A stretch of 64,000 nt of DNA from Deinococcus sonorensis KR-87 (GCF_040256395.1 NZ_CP158297.1:248001-312000), one strand, 5' to 3'; numbered from the stretch's first letter, positions 9,081-18,873 are shown. Program-made: numbers and translations. The notes: generated by a model not told the origin, from the sequence alone.

Positions 9081-10250
9081 TCAGTCCTGCAGCAGAAGCC
9101 TGAGGAAGTCGAGTTTGTTGGCGGAGGCGATGACATCCGGCGAGATGCCTGAAAACACGGCGCTCGCGTTGTGATGCGCGCCCAGGCCAGACCGGCCGAT
9201 CACCACGGTGCCTGTGGACACCTCATTTCTGGTGTTCTGAACAGGGGCGGTGTACAGCCCGGTGATCAGTTCCCCTTGCTGCGGTGAGAACGCCGCCCGC
9301 TGGCTTTGCCCACCGGTGATGCTCAGCGCGCCCACCTGTTGAGCCTTGCCAGGGAGCGGTGTGGCGGTGTACGCGTCCCGCGCGTAAGCGCCGTTGTATC
9401 CGCCCGCGCCGAACAGGTCACGCAGGAACGCCTTGTGCTTCTGCAGGGACGCGTCGTCGTTCGGCTGATCCTCCGTGGTCTGGAAGACGTTCGCTGCGCC
9501 CGGCAGGTTCAGCACCAGTGCCGGAGAGAGCAGAATCATTTTCCGGCCGCCCTCGTCGAGGTACGCGCGGATGTTGTCGAGGTCACTGACGATGGGATGC
9601 TGGTAACTCTGGTCGCCGGTGTACCACACCACGCCGGAGTACCGCTTCAACACGTCCGCGCTGGGGCCGGCGATCGCCGCCGTGTTGCTCATGTCCGCGT
9701 TCTTGACGGCGTACACATCGAACCCCTTGCCGTCCAACGCGGACTTCATCAGAACGTCGAGTTCCGAGGCCGGCACGTTGGGGTCAGGGCGATGGTCGGC
9801 GGTGACGGCCCAGTTGTTGGCGCTGCGGTCCGCATCCACCAGCAGCCACTTTTCGACCTTGACCTGGACCCCGATGGTCTTGGTGATGGCGCCGTTGGTC
9901 CCACGGACGCTCAGCGGGTAGGTGCCGGCCGGCACGTTGGTCCCAACGGTCAGCTTCAGGCTGCTCGCCCCACTGCTCTGCGCGCCGAACACCCCGCTGA
10001 TCGTGTCGGCGGTCGCGCCGGCCATGCTCCCCTCCAGGGTGAGGTTGACCGTGCCGCCAGGACGGCTGGGCCGGGCAATGCGGACGCTGGTGGTGCCGCT
10101 CTGGCCCGGCGCGATGCTCAGCGCGTCGGGTTGAGCCGTGAGCGTGAAGTCGGGGTCGCCGCCGGGCGGGTCAATGGACCCGATGGAGCAGCTGGCCAGG
10201 GAGGCCGTGAGGATGAGGAGGCCGAGGGCGGTCCAGGGTTGTTTATGCAT
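9081..10250 (-). CDS. Lipoprotein with Ig-like domain and flavodoxin-like/amidotransferase-like domain
   Basis: A 389-residue exported protein. The signal peptide ends with lipobox LASC at about residue 22. A short Gly/Pro/Asp linker leads to a beta-sandwich-like domain (about residues 35-130) typical of bacterial Ig-like folds (LTAQPDALSIAPGQSGTTSVRI, then NVPAGTYPLSVRG). The C-terminal domain begins KWLLVDADRS and contains YSGVVWYTGDQ and YLDEGGRKMILLSP, reminiscent of ThuA or glutamine-amidotransferase-like folds that act as non-catalytic modules in surface proteins. The ATG at 10250 follows GGAGGG by 5 bases; the longer frame to 10319 has no signal. The function is unknown. Confidence 0.75.
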   Translation of the reverse strand: MHKQPWTALGLLILTASLASCSIGSIDPPGGDPDFTLTAQPDALSIAPGQSGTTSVRIARPSRPGGTVNLTLEGSMAGATADTISGVFGAQSSGASSLKLTVGTNVPAGTYPLSVRGTNGAITKTIGVQVKVEKWLLVDADRSANNWAVTADHRPDPNVPASELDVLMKSALDGKGFDVYAVKNADMSNTAAIAGPSADVLKRYSGVVWYTGDQSYQHPIVSDLDNIRAYLDEGGRKMILLSPALVLNLPGAANVFQTTEDQPNDDASLQKHKAFLRDLFGAGGYNGAYARDAYTATPLPGKAQQVGALSITGGQSQRAAFSPQQGELITGLYTAPVQNTRNEVSTGTVVIGRSGLGAHHNASAVFSGISPDVIASANKLDFLRLLLQD

Positions 10251-10813
10251 GCTTCCCTCCGAAAGGCGAAGTGCCCCGAAGGTACGGATGACCGGGTGAC
10301 CTGGGGATGACACCCACACGGCGACGCAGGTCAGCGGGAATCTGGACGGGCCTTGGCCGCGAGCGGCCCAGCGTCCGACGGTGCCTCCAAAGCTGTCGCC
10401 AACGGCGACACACGCACGTGCGAACCGCTCGCTCCGCGCTTTGCTCTGGCACGTCTGGACGGCGGCCGCCCGATGATTCGTGCTGTTTCAAGCTCCGGCA
10501 GCGACCGGGGCACTCTGGTCAGGACGGATGCGAGGGGTACCACACCCCTGCCCAGCCTGCACGTGGACAGCACGAAGCGGGCAACAGGCCGTCAAACTGC
10601 ACGAACCCACATCCGGTCCCTGGTCCCGGGTGGACCAAGCGTGGTGGAGCCACGGCCGTGCGGGCGGTCCTGGCCCGAAGGACGCCCAGGCGTGGGGCCC
10701 TGGAGCTGATCGGCCACGGCCGCGGACTGCCGGGACTTCCGGGTGCGCTGCGGTACCTGCCGGCCGCGCGGGTTCCCGTCTTGAAGCGCGTGGCCCGGTG
10801 TTACCCTTGACGG
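10251..10813. other. Intergenic spacer, 563 bases
   Basis: No convincing gene. It ends with the leaderless promoter of the small membrane protein gene. The overlapping open frames on both strands have no recognisable domains. Confidence 0.4.
10781..10807 (+). promoter_or_regulatory. Leaderless promoter of the small membrane protein gene
   Basis: TTGAAG at 10781-10786 as -35, 15-base spacer, TACCCT at 10802-10807 as -10, then six bases to the ATG at 10814. It matches the TANNNT leaderless pattern repeated across this window. Confidence 0.6.
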
Positions 10814-10960
10814 ATGATGTACGTGTGGATCGCTCTCGCCACAACCGCGTTCATTGTTGGGGTTTCGCTGGTCATCATTCGTTTCGCCGACCCCAAGGGC
10901 GCGAGCGAACCGTCTGAATCCAGCCCAGTGGACCTGTCGCAACCGGGCGATTGGGAGTGA
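10814..10960 (+). CDS. Small single-pass membrane protein, 48 residues
   Basis: A short open frame starting MMYVWIALATTAFIVGVSLV, which forms one hydrophobic helix of about 20 residues, followed by a polar, acidic tail (PKGASEPSESSPVDLSQPGDWE) ending in TGA at 10958. It has no Shine-Dalgarno sequence but sits six bases after a good -10 hexamer. Helix plus acidic tail behind a promoter argues for a real gene. No family is recognised; the function is unknown. Confidence 0.55.
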   Translation: MMYVWIALATTAFIVGVSLVIIRFADPKGASEPSESSPVDLSQPGDWE

Positions 10961-12012
10961 TCCAGCAGCGGGTCCTTTCCATTGAGCTTCCAGGACGGTA
11001 GACGCACCATGACCTGCAGTGGGGCGTCCGCGACGCACTGGGCGCACAGGGTGGCGGGCAGAGCCCGGGACCAGGGCCCAAGCCTGCCCAGCTGAGTGCC
11101 TTGCACGCCCTCACCCGAGCCGCTGGCGAGGAAAGCTGCTCCGGCTCGCGAATCGCAGCGCTTCGTGCTCGGGTCACTGGAGCCAGGGCAGTACGGCGGT
11201 GCACATGGCGAAGGTGCCGGCCGCAGGCGAGCACCTCCCCTGGTGCATGCTGTGCGTCTTCAGCTCAGAAGAACAGGCAGTCGCAGGCGAGCCACGGGCA
11301 GCCGCCAGCGTGTCCGGTGCGGCGCCTCGCTGTGTCCTCGTCCTTTCTGCCGGGTCCGGCGGACCGGGCACCAGGGGCTCTCGAAAGAGGCGGACTGTCG
11401 ACCGCTCCCAGGCGGTCACGTGCGGCCCTGCAGCTGATCATCGCGCGGCTCCTGTTTCACCTGGTCTGGTGACCCCTGATGCGCGGGCCTCTGTCACCAC
11501 ATCAGGTGGGTTCAGCCAGCGTCCGGTGGATCATGGAACGCTCGCGCCTGGACGGCTTCCTGCTCACGGTTGATCCATTGAGCAGAGCGTCCGTCATGGT
11601 GCGCGCGTTGTCGCGCCGCACCACGGCGGCCAGGGAGCTGGACCCACGTGCTGCGGTCATCCGGTGATCACGATCGGATATGGCCCACGACAACCCACGC
11701 CGCCCGGGCATCCCCATCCCGTGCGGGGGCCGCGTGCCGCGTCCTGGGCGGTGGAGGTGTTGAGCTGGTCCAGCGTCCAGCCGGTGGCGCTCGTTCAATG
11801 GCTCCGGTGGTGAGCTGGCCCTCGGCAGTTGGGCGAACGTCGGGCAGGGGGATCGATTCTTCGTTCCGCTTGGTACAGCGTTCGTCCCGGCAGACCCACC
11901 GGGCGTCATGGGCCGGTCACCATCTGCTCTCTAGCGTGTCGTCAGCGGCGGATGCATCAGCCAGTGGGGCGAAGCATCCCAGCAGCCAGAAAGCTCCTGG
12001 AAAGGATTCATC
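10961..12012. other. Intergenic spacer, about 1.05 kb
   Basis: No supportable gene. Several frames of 80-180 codons are open on both strands because of the high GC content, but none shows a domain, signal peptide or good start. It may be decayed coding sequence. Confidence 0.4.
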
Positions 12013-12813
12013 ATGAGAACCACAAAAGCATGTGCAAGCTTCCTGCTGATTTCGTCGGTGTTGAGCGCCTGTGGGACGTCGGCCTCAGGAGGGACGCCCG
12101 GCGGCGGAACGGTCGGTGGCGGACCCGGCGGGAAGCCGCAACCGTACTCCGTGACGGGCCAGGCGCTGGACGCTCTCGGCAGCCCCGTTCAGGGAGCGAC
12201 GGTGGAGGTGCGCAGTTACGCGTACGGTTCTACCTACAAGGTCCGAACCGATGACACCGGTCACTACGCCATGAAGGTTCCGCCCGGCTCGTGGATCGTG
12301 TACGGGTATCACGATGTCCAGTACGACGGCAGAACCTACTGCCTGTCCCTGAAGCCGGACAACTTTAAAGGATTCTCGGCCGAGGAGGGTGCCATCCGGA
12401 ACCTCGCGCTGGCCATCCAGGGACCGAATGTCCGTGATGACGGCAGCCCGTACGGCGGGAAGCTGGACATCACGGCCAGGGGGTACGCGCCAGGTCAATA
12501 CACGGCCACGTTCGTGCTGGAGCCGCAAGGTCCCCTGATGGATGGAAGCACCGGTCAGCCGCTGACGTTCAAGGGCCTGGTGAACATCGGTCAATACGGA
12601 ACTTCCAGCTTTCTGATCCGCGACATCCCCCTCGGGAAGTACTCGGTGAGGGTGACGATCGCCGGAGCGGACGGCATCGACCGACCTGCGGTCGTGCAGA
12701 ACGACAACGACAGCCCGTACCGGCGCACCAACGTGATCGCCTTTGATGGAGGGTTCCTCACCTGTGCCGAGGAGTTCTGGTCGAACATCGATGTCCTGCC
12801 CTCCGCAGAATAA
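12013..12813 (+). CDS. Lipoprotein with carboxypeptidase regulatory-like domain
   Basis: A 266-residue exported lipoprotein. The signal peptide carries lipobox LSAC at about residues 17-20, then comes a Gly-rich linker (GGTPGGGTVGGGPGGK). The next about 80 residues (VTGQALDALGSPVQGATVEVRSY, then TDDTGHYAMKVPPGSWIVYG) fit the carboxypeptidase regulatory-like beta-sandwich used in surface and adhesion proteins. The C-terminal half is beta-rich and unrecognised. AAAGGA precedes the ATG by about 6 bases. Monocistronic, in an accessory zone rich in lipoproteins. Confidence 0.8.
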   Translation: MRTTKACASFLLISSVLSACGTSASGGTPGGGTVGGGPGGKPQPYSVTGQALDALGSPVQGATVEVRSYAYGSTYKVRTDDTGHYAMKVPPGSWIVYGYHDVQYDGRTYCLSLKPDNFKGFSAEEGAIRNLALAIQGPNVRDDGSPYGGKLDITARGYAPGQYTATFVLEPQGPLMDGSTGQPLTFKGLVNIGQYGTSSFLIRDIPLGKYSVRVTIAGADGIDRPAVVQNDNDSPYRRTNVIAFDGGFLTCAEEFWSNIDVLPSAE

Positions 12814-13242
12814 AGAACTGCCGCGCCGGTGAGCACGCTGGGTCCATCGTGCGCCGGTTGCTGCCAGGGCCAGCCTCGGCGGTCCGCCCGTGTTCGTCGG
12901 TGTGGTGGGTGATGGTTGGCCCCGGAGGTACGGTCACCCATCCCCGTGTTCACCGCATGGAGCTGGGGGCACCGTGAACCGCGGCCAGACATACCGCCCG
13001 GCTGGATCGGCGCTGGCGTGCGCCACGTTGATCCAGCCGGGGCTGCCGGCCCTTGGGTCCGCGATCATCCCAGCGATACGCGTTCCTTCACAGGGGCTTG
13101 GCAGATCCGGAGGGGCTGCGAGGGCCCCTGCCACACCGGACGGGTTGGCTCGCAGGCGAAACGACGCTCAGTTCTGACGTGGGGCACCGGGGCCGTCCGG
13201 TGCCCCACCTGCTGGACAGGGAGGACATCACCACGCGTGGGC
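12814..13242. other. Intergenic spacer, 429 bases, between convergent genes
   Basis: Contains the hairpin at 13179-13208 downstream of the SDR gene. Nothing else is recognised. Confidence 0.4.
13179..13208 (-). terminator. Hairpin downstream of the SDR gene
   Basis: Perfect 12-base arms GTGGGGCACCGG (13179-13190) and CCGGTGCCCCAC (13197-13208) around a 6-base loop, 35 bases after the SDR stop. It has no T run, so intrinsic strength is uncertain. Confidence 0.55.
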
Positions 13243-14166
13243 TCAGCGCGAGGGGCGGAGGAGGTGGGTGGCGACGTCCCAGAGGCGGCGGGCGTTCTCG
13301 GCGTCCAGCGCGTACGGGGCGACGCCGGTGTAGTCGGCTGGACGCGCCTTCACCACCTCGGCTTCGTTGAGGTCCTCGAAGTATCGTCCGCCCACGCCGT
13401 CCAGCAGCGGTGAGGCGGCCAGCAGGACCGTGGTGGCCGCGCCCTGCTCCACCGTCTTCTGCCGTTCTATGGGCGTCCTGAGCCCCCCGGTGTGCCGCTG
13501 CAGGTTGGTGGCGATTGCGCCGGGATTCAGCGCGTTGGCGGTGATGCCGTCATCCGCCCAGCGTCGGGTCGCTTCGACCGCGAGCAGGATGTCGGCCGTC
13601 TTGGACTGTCCGTACGCGGTCCAGGGATCGTAGGGGCGGAAGTGGTAGTGCAGATCGTCGAACACCACCGGTGAGAACAGGTGCCCACTGGAGGCCACAG
13701 AGACGATGCGCGCGCCGTCTGCGGCGGCGAGCCGGTCATGCAGGCCCAGGGTCAGGGCGAAGTGCCCGAGGTAGTTGGTGGCGAACTGCAGTTCCCAGCC
13801 TTCAGGACTCCGCTCGAGTTCGGGGAGGGCCATGATGCCGGCGTTATTCACCAGGATGTGCAGCGGGCCGGTCCAGGCCGCTGTGAAGGCGTGGATGGAC
13901 GCCGGGCTGGCCAGGTCGAGCGGGGCCACGTGCACGTGGGGATTGCTGGTGGTGGCGATGATGCGATCGGCGACGGCCTGACCGGCAGCCGTGTTGCGGA
14001 CGGCGAGGGTCACGTCGGCGCCGACGCTGGCCAGGGCACGCGCCGTTTCAATGCCGATGCCGGAGGCGGCGCCGGTGACGATGGCACGCCTCGCGCTGAG
14101 GTCAACGCCCTGCAGCACGTCGTCGGTGGTGCTGTGAACGCCGTAGGGGGAACGGATGCGTTTCAT
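13243..14166 (-). CDS. SDR family oxidoreductase
   Basis: Short-chain dehydrogenase of 307 residues, the length of the retinol-dehydrogenase-like SDR group. Cofactor motif VTGAASGIG at about residues 31-39, structural NNAGI near residue 110, and active-site YGQSK near residue 187. NAD(P)H-dependent, cytoplasmic, substrate unknown. AAGGAG lies about 6 bases before the ATG. The gene is divergent from a TetR regulator and shares its operator region. The usual reading is that the TetR protein represses the SDR and releases it on binding a toxic or xenobiotic carbonyl compound. Confidence 0.92.
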   Translation of the reverse strand: MKRIRSPYGVHSTTDDVLQGVDLSARRAIVTGAASGIGIETARALASVGADVTLAVRNTAAGQAVADRIIATTSNPHVHVAPLDLASPASIHAFTAAWTGPLHILVNNAGIMALPELERSPEGWELQFATNYLGHFALTLGLHDRLAAADGARIVSVASSGHLFSPVVFDDLHYHFRPYDPWTAYGQSKTADILLAVEATRRWADDGITANALNPGAIATNLQRHTGGLRTPIERQKTVEQGAATTVLLAASPLLDGVGGRYFEDLNEAEVVKARPADYTGVAPYALDAENARRLWDVATHLLRPSR

Positions 14167-14193
14167 GGACGGCTCCTTTGCTACACTCTGCTA

Positions 14194-14211
14194 AGCGGAG
14201 GCATCTCCGCT
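14194..14211. promoter_or_regulatory. TetR operator 1
   Basis: Inverted repeat AGCGGAG-GCAT-CTCCGCT in the SDR/TetR intergenic region. Its core CGGAGGCATCTCCG matches operator 2 except for one central base. Confidence 0.7.
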
Positions 14212-14220
14212 CTGATATTA

Positions 14221-14246
14221 GAATAACGGAGGCACCTCCGTTATTC
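14221..14246. promoter_or_regulatory. TetR operator 2
   Basis: Inverted repeat with 12-base perfect arms, GAATAACGGAGG (14221-14232) and CCTCCGTTATTC (14235-14246), separated by CA. A TAGAAT hexamer (14219-14224), usable as -10 for the TetR gene, overlaps it, so binding would block transcription. Together with operator 1 it lies between the two divergent genes. Confidence 0.75.
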
Positions 14247-14263
14247 AAGGGGACCAGCCTGCC

Positions 14264-14869
14264 ATGACCGAGACGCGCCCACCCCGCACCAAACGACAGG
14301 ACGCCCAGCGAAACCGCGACACCATCCTGGCCGCCGCTGTCGACGCCTTTTCCCAGACCGGCCTGGACGCCTCCCTCGAAGCGATCGCCCGGCAGGCCGG
14401 CGTCGGGATCGGCACCCTGTACCGCCACTTCCCCACCCGCGAAACACTGGCCATCGCCGCCTACCAGCACGAAGTCGAGCAGCTGTGCGAAAAAGCAGCG
14501 GAACTGCACGCCGCCCTGCCTCCCGACCAGGCGCTCCGGGAATGGATGGGCCGCTTTGTCGGGTACGTCGCCGCCAAACGCGGCATGGCGCCCATCCTCC
14601 GCACGGTCCTGTCCCCAGACGACCAGTACTTCACGGACCTGCGGACGCAGATCCACGCTGCCCTGGCGCAGCTGCTGCACCACGCCATCCAGGCAGGGCT
14701 GATCCGTCCAGACGCCAACGCCCCGGACGTGATGCAGGCCATGAGCGGCGTGTGGCTGGTCAGCGCGGAACGCGAATGGCGCGGTCAGGCCGAACGGCTG
14801 CTCGACCTGCTGATGGACGGGCTGCGATACGGCGCTGCCCACCCGCCGTCCGCCAGCACCTCGCCTTGA
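14264..14869 (+). CDS. TetR/AcrR family transcriptional regulator
   Basis: A 201-residue repressor. The N-terminal helix-turn-helix domain is clear (RDTILAAAVDAFSQTGLDASLEAIARQAGVGIGTLYRHFPTRETL, about residues 17-60) and is followed by a helical ligand-binding and dimerisation domain with the SBP-type C-terminus seen in regulators next to SDR genes. AAGGGGA lies about 10 bases before the ATG. It probably represses itself and the divergent SDR through the two dyads between them. Confidence 0.93.
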   Translation: MTETRPPRTKRQDAQRNRDTILAAAVDAFSQTGLDASLEAIARQAGVGIGTLYRHFPTRETLAIAAYQHEVEQLCEKAAELHAALPPDQALREWMGRFVGYVAAKRGMAPILRTVLSPDDQYFTDLRTQIHAALAQLLHHAIQAGLIRPDANAPDVMQAMSGVWLVSAEREWRGQAERLLDLLMDGLRYGAAHPPSASTSP

Positions 14870-15878
14870 TCTCCACCCGCCCACCGCTCCCTGTCGATCC
14901 CGATCAGCGCCACAGCTTCTGAAGGGCGCCGTGAACAAGGGGCGGCAGGACGGCGCCACCTCCCGGAACACCGCTTCCGACCACAGCCGCTCACCACACA
15001 TGTGCAGCCGTCACCTCACTCCTCCGCCGCACGTGCGTACCGGCGCCATACAGCGCATTGAAGATCAAGAGGACCGAGCCAGGCGCCGACCTGGCCTCCT
15101 GACACCACCGGTCCGGTTGACTTCGCTGGGCGGACTTCGAATAGGCCGCCGGAACGCCGTGGCCTGCGAGGCAGCGTCCAGCCCAACGCCTGACCCGTCC
15201 CGGTGCCCGGGGCTCAACACGCGATGGGGGCAGTCCGGTCGCGTCCAGTAGCTGAGCTTCCTGGCTGAATCGTGGGTGCGCCTAACGATGATACGACCCC
15301 GCAACGACACGAAATTCTCCCATCCCACCGGACGACCGAGCGCTGACCAAAGCCGTGATGCAGCAGATTTTCTTGAATCAGATGCGCGGGGCCAGCAGAA
15401 TTCGTCCACGCAGGTGACCGGCCCGGTGCCCAGCTGATACGGCTGCCAGGGATCAGGTCATGTAAACCTTCCCTGGGCTGCATTCGGACTCCGAACGTGA
15501 TTTCTGGATGTCGGAGGTGTTCGCCTGGGGCACCTGAGGTCCAACACGGAGTCCAGAGCTCAAGCACCTGAACGTCGGACCGCGACACACAGAGGTTCCC
15601 CAGAGCAGACCCATGCGCCTCAGAACCTCTGGGCGTGCACTGCCCGCAGGACGAGTCACAGGGACGCCGCTTCGGTCGCGGTCCGACTCACGTTGGCCCC
15701 TTTTCGGTCCTTCGACGGTGCCGGGAGCGTGCCATGACCTGGTGGAAGAGCTGCTCCAGGTCCACGTTGGCAAACGAAACGAGCGTTCGCGCGAGCTGTC
15801 ATCGCCCGATCACTTGACGCCACCTACGGTGGGTGCAGCTCAAAGCGGCGAGCAACAAGCCCGCCCAGGAGGACTCCT
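14870..15878. other. Intergenic spacer, about 1 kb
   Basis: No gene can be supported. Open frames on both strands lack domains and have poor starts. The last part leads into the well-spaced AGGAGG of the next gene. Confidence 0.4.
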
Positions 15879-16466
15879 ATGAATGCTTCCACCCTCAAGA
15901 CGCTCGGTTTCATCACGCTGCTCACGTCACCCGCCATGACCCTTGAAGCGGCCCGGCACGGGTTCCACAAGGTCGCCAATGAGAACACCGACCCGGTCGG
16001 CGCACTGCTCTATGGCCTGTTCTCGGTCGGCTGGCTGTGCGGGGTGCTCGGGTTGCGGTACCTGCGGGCCACGGGCACCGGCAAGGCCGCCCGCTGGCTC
16101 CTCAATGTCCTCGCCATCACCGTGACCCTGGCCGTCCTGCAATCGATCATGGACCTGCTGAAGGTGCCGACCGGGCATCCCATCTACATGGTCACCGACC
16201 TCGCCTGGCCGCTGAGCATGCTCCTGACGCTCATCGTCGGCATCGCCGCCGTCTTTGCCCGTCAGCTTCCCGGCTGGACACGGTTGGTGCCCCTGTTCAT
16301 GGGCGCGTTCATTCCCATCATGGTGGTTCAGGGCGCACTGGGGCTGGACCTCCCCTACCTGTTCGACGCGCACACCGTCCTGGCCTGGAGCCTGCTCGGC
16401 ATCACGCTGCTGAGCGCCGCATCCGCTGAGAAGCTCCAGAACACACGCTCCGCCCTGAGCGCCTAA
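15879..16466 (+). CDS. Multi-pass membrane protein of unknown function
   Basis: A 195-residue integral membrane protein with about five or six hydrophobic helices: roughly residues 6-22, 42-60, 72-90, 105-128, 135-155 and 165-183. No known family motif was recognised. AGGAGG lies 6 bases before the ATG. A GC-rich hairpin follows the stop by 15 bases, so it appears monocistronic. Confidence 0.75.
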   Translation: MNASTLKTLGFITLLTSPAMTLEAARHGFHKVANENTDPVGALLYGLFSVGWLCGVLGLRYLRATGTGKAARWLLNVLAITVTLAVLQSIMDLLKVPTGHPIYMVTDLAWPLSMLLTLIVGIAAVFARQLPGWTRLVPLFMGAFIPIMVVQGALGLDLPYLFDAHTVLAWSLLGITLLSAASAEKLQNTRSALSA

Positions 16467-16829
16467 GGGTGCTTCCACCCCGGCGGCGGCCTGGACAGGC
16501 CGCCGCCCGTCGTCTGTGTCGTGCATGGGGTCTCTGCCCTTCGCCTGTGCCCGGATGGGGCTCACCGGCCCCACGGCAACCGCTTATCCCAGCGATGAAC
16601 CCTGCCGGGCGGCCGTCCAGGGGCAGGCCGGCTTCCCGTCCGCCGGCCCACCCACCAGGCGTCCTGACCGCAGCACACGAGCCGGCACGTCCGGGGGCCT
16701 CAGGGTCGCGCGTTCTTCGGCTTTCGGTGGGACACGCGGCCCAACTCCCAGGCCGTGCCCCGGAGAGGGGCCAGACCCCTCCAGCCACCCTGCCGCCACG
16801 GTGCGCAGCCCTGAGCTGGCCACCGCGGG
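16467..16829. other. Intergenic spacer, 363 bases, between convergent genes
   Basis: Holds the hairpin at 16482-16507. Nothing else is recognised. Confidence 0.4.
16482..16507 (+). terminator. Hairpin after the membrane protein gene
   Basis: Perfect 12-base arms GGCGGCGGCCTG and CAGGCCGCCGCC around a 2-base GA centre, 15 bases after the stop. It is followed by CGTCGTCTGTGT rather than a true T run. Confidence 0.6.
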
Positions 16830-18860
16830 TCAGGTCGGAGCCCTGGAGGCCGCGACGCGGTCTGCACCGCCTGCCGCGTCGCACGCGTCGGCCGCCAGCG
16901 CGTAGAACGCGGCCGCTTCACGCAGCAGGAACTGCGCGGCCGCCGCTTCGCCGGCACGCATGAACCACGTCGTTGCCTCGCGGGGGTCGCCGCCGTCCAT
17001 CCAGAAGCGTGCGATGCTGGAGGCCTGCCCGTCGTGGCGCTCCAGCAGCCGCGCGGCGCTGCGGCACAGCAGCCGGGACACGCCTTCCGGAATGCTGGCG
17101 CGCACCGCTTCCAGCATCAGGTCATGCGCGAACTGCGTGCCGAGGAGCACCTCCGCACGTTCCAGTTCCTCCCACGCGTGAATCGTGTCAAACAGCGGCG
17201 CGCCCAGCATGTCGGCCACCAACTCCGGGGTGAAGTCACTCTGCAACACCGCGGCGGCCCGCACCACCTGCAGGGCGCTGTTCGACAGGCGGTCGAGGCG
17301 CCGGTTCAGCACGTCGTGAACGGCTGGCGGGAGCGGCAGGTGCTCCGGAGGATCGTGCAGCGCCCCGAGGTCCAGCAGATGCTGCAGGGTTTCGTAAATG
17401 AGCTGAGGGTTGCCGCCGGTGAACCGCTGCAGGCGCGGCGCCAGGCGCGCGGTGTCCGGCAGGCCCATGCCGCGCAGCAGGTCTTCGACCGCGCGGGTGT
17501 CCAGTGGGCCGACGTCCACCCGCGCCGCCACGCCCTCCTGAACCAGCCGGTCGAGCACGGCGGCCTGCTCGGGGGTCAGCTCACCCGCCCGGTACACCGC
17601 GATGTGCGGCGGGATGGGGCCGGCGTGAAAGGGAACGGCCCTGGAGATCAGCGCGTTCCCCACCGCCAGGCTGGCGCTGTCGAAATACTGCAGGTCGTCC
17701 ACCACAATCGCCGCGAGGCCCGCGCTGGTGGCCTGCACCAGCTCAAACTGGGCGTCGAAGGCCCGCTGGAATGCTTCGGGGCTGCGCACCGGTGCCGGTG
17801 GCGCCGGGCCGCGCAATTCCGGCAGGTACCGCGAGAGCGTGTCACGCACCCACACCGGCAACGGCACGTCCGGCATCAGCGCGAGGTGCGCGCGAGCCAG
17901 GCGCGTGTTCGTCGCGAACGGCGTGCCGGCGTCACCCGGGCGGGCATCCACGCGCAGTACGCGCCCCTTGCTCGCCGCGAACTCCAGGGCCAGGCGCGTT
18001 TTCCCGATGCCGGGGGGGCCGGTGATGAGCAGCAGCTGGCCGGCCTGCCAGCCGGCCTCCAGCTGCGCCCACGCCTCCGTGCGCCCGACCACACCCGGGA
18101 CGCGTGCGAGGCGCGGCCCCCCTGGCGCCCGCGCGCGGACCTCCGGGAGCTGTCCGCCCCGCGCGATCTCTGTGGCCAGGGCCAGCGTCTCCGGGAGCGG
18201 CTCGGTTCGCAGGTTCTTCGCGAGGATCGCCCGGCAGGCCGCGAACGCCTGCAGCGCGCCCTCGCGGTCGCCCATCAGGTGCCGCAGGCGCATCAGGCGC
18301 CGGTGGGCCTCCTCCGAGAGCGGGTCCAGGCGCAGGCGCTGCTCGACCCGCAGCGCCGCCTGGGCGTACGCCCCTGCGTCCTCCAGGCGTTCCGCTTCAC
18401 GCCGAAGCATCACCAGCCGCTGCTCGTCGAGGCGTTCGCGCTGCGCGGACAGCCAGTCGGCGAGGTCTGACCCGGGCTCGACCTCCAGGCTGCTCAGCAG
18501 CCCCTCGTCATGCACCAGCCGGTCGTCGATGCCCCCGTGCAGGGAATGCCGCGCCAGTGCCCGTGTGTCGACCTGCAGGTCCGGGTCCAGCACCACGGGG
18601 TCCGTGCCGGAGATCAGCTCGACCCCCAGCTGCTGCCGCGCGCGCCGCAGCAGCTGCACGAGGTTGTTGCGGGCGGTCATCTCGGGAACGTCCGGCCAGA
18701 GCAGGTCCGCCAGGCGCATGCGGAGCGTGGGGCCTTCCAGCGCCAGGTAGGCCATGGCCACCATCAGTTTCGGTCCGACCTGCAGCGCCTGTCCCGACGC
18801 GGCCACGAGGCGCCCGGGGCCCAGCAGGTTCAGCTGCCATCCGGTCCGCGGCGGTTCCAT
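16830..18860 (-). CDS. AAA-ATPase transcriptional regulator with SARP-type DNA-binding and BTAD domains
   Basis: A 676-residue regulator. The N-terminal winged helix (LNLLGPGRLVAASGQAL to NLVQLLRRARQQLG, about residues 9-85) resembles SARP/OmpR-type domains. A bacterial transcriptional activator domain of TPR-like helices follows (about 95-235). The ATPase domain has Walker A GPPGIGKT (281-288) and Walker B IVVDD (385-389), and the C-terminal helical part (about 480-676) is sensor-like. Divergent from a paralogue of equal length 74 bases away. It starts leaderless (TACCTT seven bases before the ATG). Target genes are unknown; it may act on its neighbour or respond to a ligand through the C-terminal repeats. 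Confidence 0.85.
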   Translation of the reverse strand: MEPPRTGWQLNLLGPGRLVAASGQALQVGPKLMVAMAYLALEGPTLRMRLADLLWPDVPEMTARNNLVQLLRRARQQLGVELISGTDPVVLDPDLQVDTRALARHSLHGGIDDRLVHDEGLLSSLEVEPGSDLADWLSAQRERLDEQRLVMLRREAERLEDAGAYAQAALRVEQRLRLDPLSEEAHRRLMRLRHLMGDREGALQAFAACRAILAKNLRTEPLPETLALATEIARGGQLPEVRARAPGGPRLARVPGVVGRTEAWAQLEAGWQAGQLLLITGPPGIGKTRLALEFAASKGRVLRVDARPGDAGTPFATNTRLARAHLALMPDVPLPVWVRDTLSRYLPELRGPAPPAPVRSPEAFQRAFDAQFELVQATSAGLAAIVVDDLQYFDSASLAVGNALISRAVPFHAGPIPPHIAVYRAGELTPEQAAVLDRLVQEGVAARVDVGPLDTRAVEDLLRGMGLPDTARLAPRLQRFTGGNPQLIYETLQHLLDLGALHDPPEHLPLPPAVHDVLNRRLDRLSNSALQVVRAAAVLQSDFTPELVADMLGAPLFDTIHAWEELERAEVLLGTQFAHDLMLEAVRASIPEGVSRLLCRSAARLLERHDGQASSIARFWMDGGDPREATTWFMRAGEAAAAQFLLREAAAFYALAADACDAAGGADRVAASRAPT

Positions 18861-18867
18861 TCACCGT

Positions 18868-18873
18868 AAGGTA
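18868..18873 (-). promoter_or_regulatory. -10 hexamer of a leaderless regulator gene
   Basis: TACCTT on the minus strand, seven bases before the ATG at 18860, with no Shine-Dalgarno sequence between. Confidence 0.5.

Noticed and set aside
11502..11909. 135-codon minus-strand frame
   Set aside because: Charged, irregular sequence with no domain and no promoter or ribosome site.
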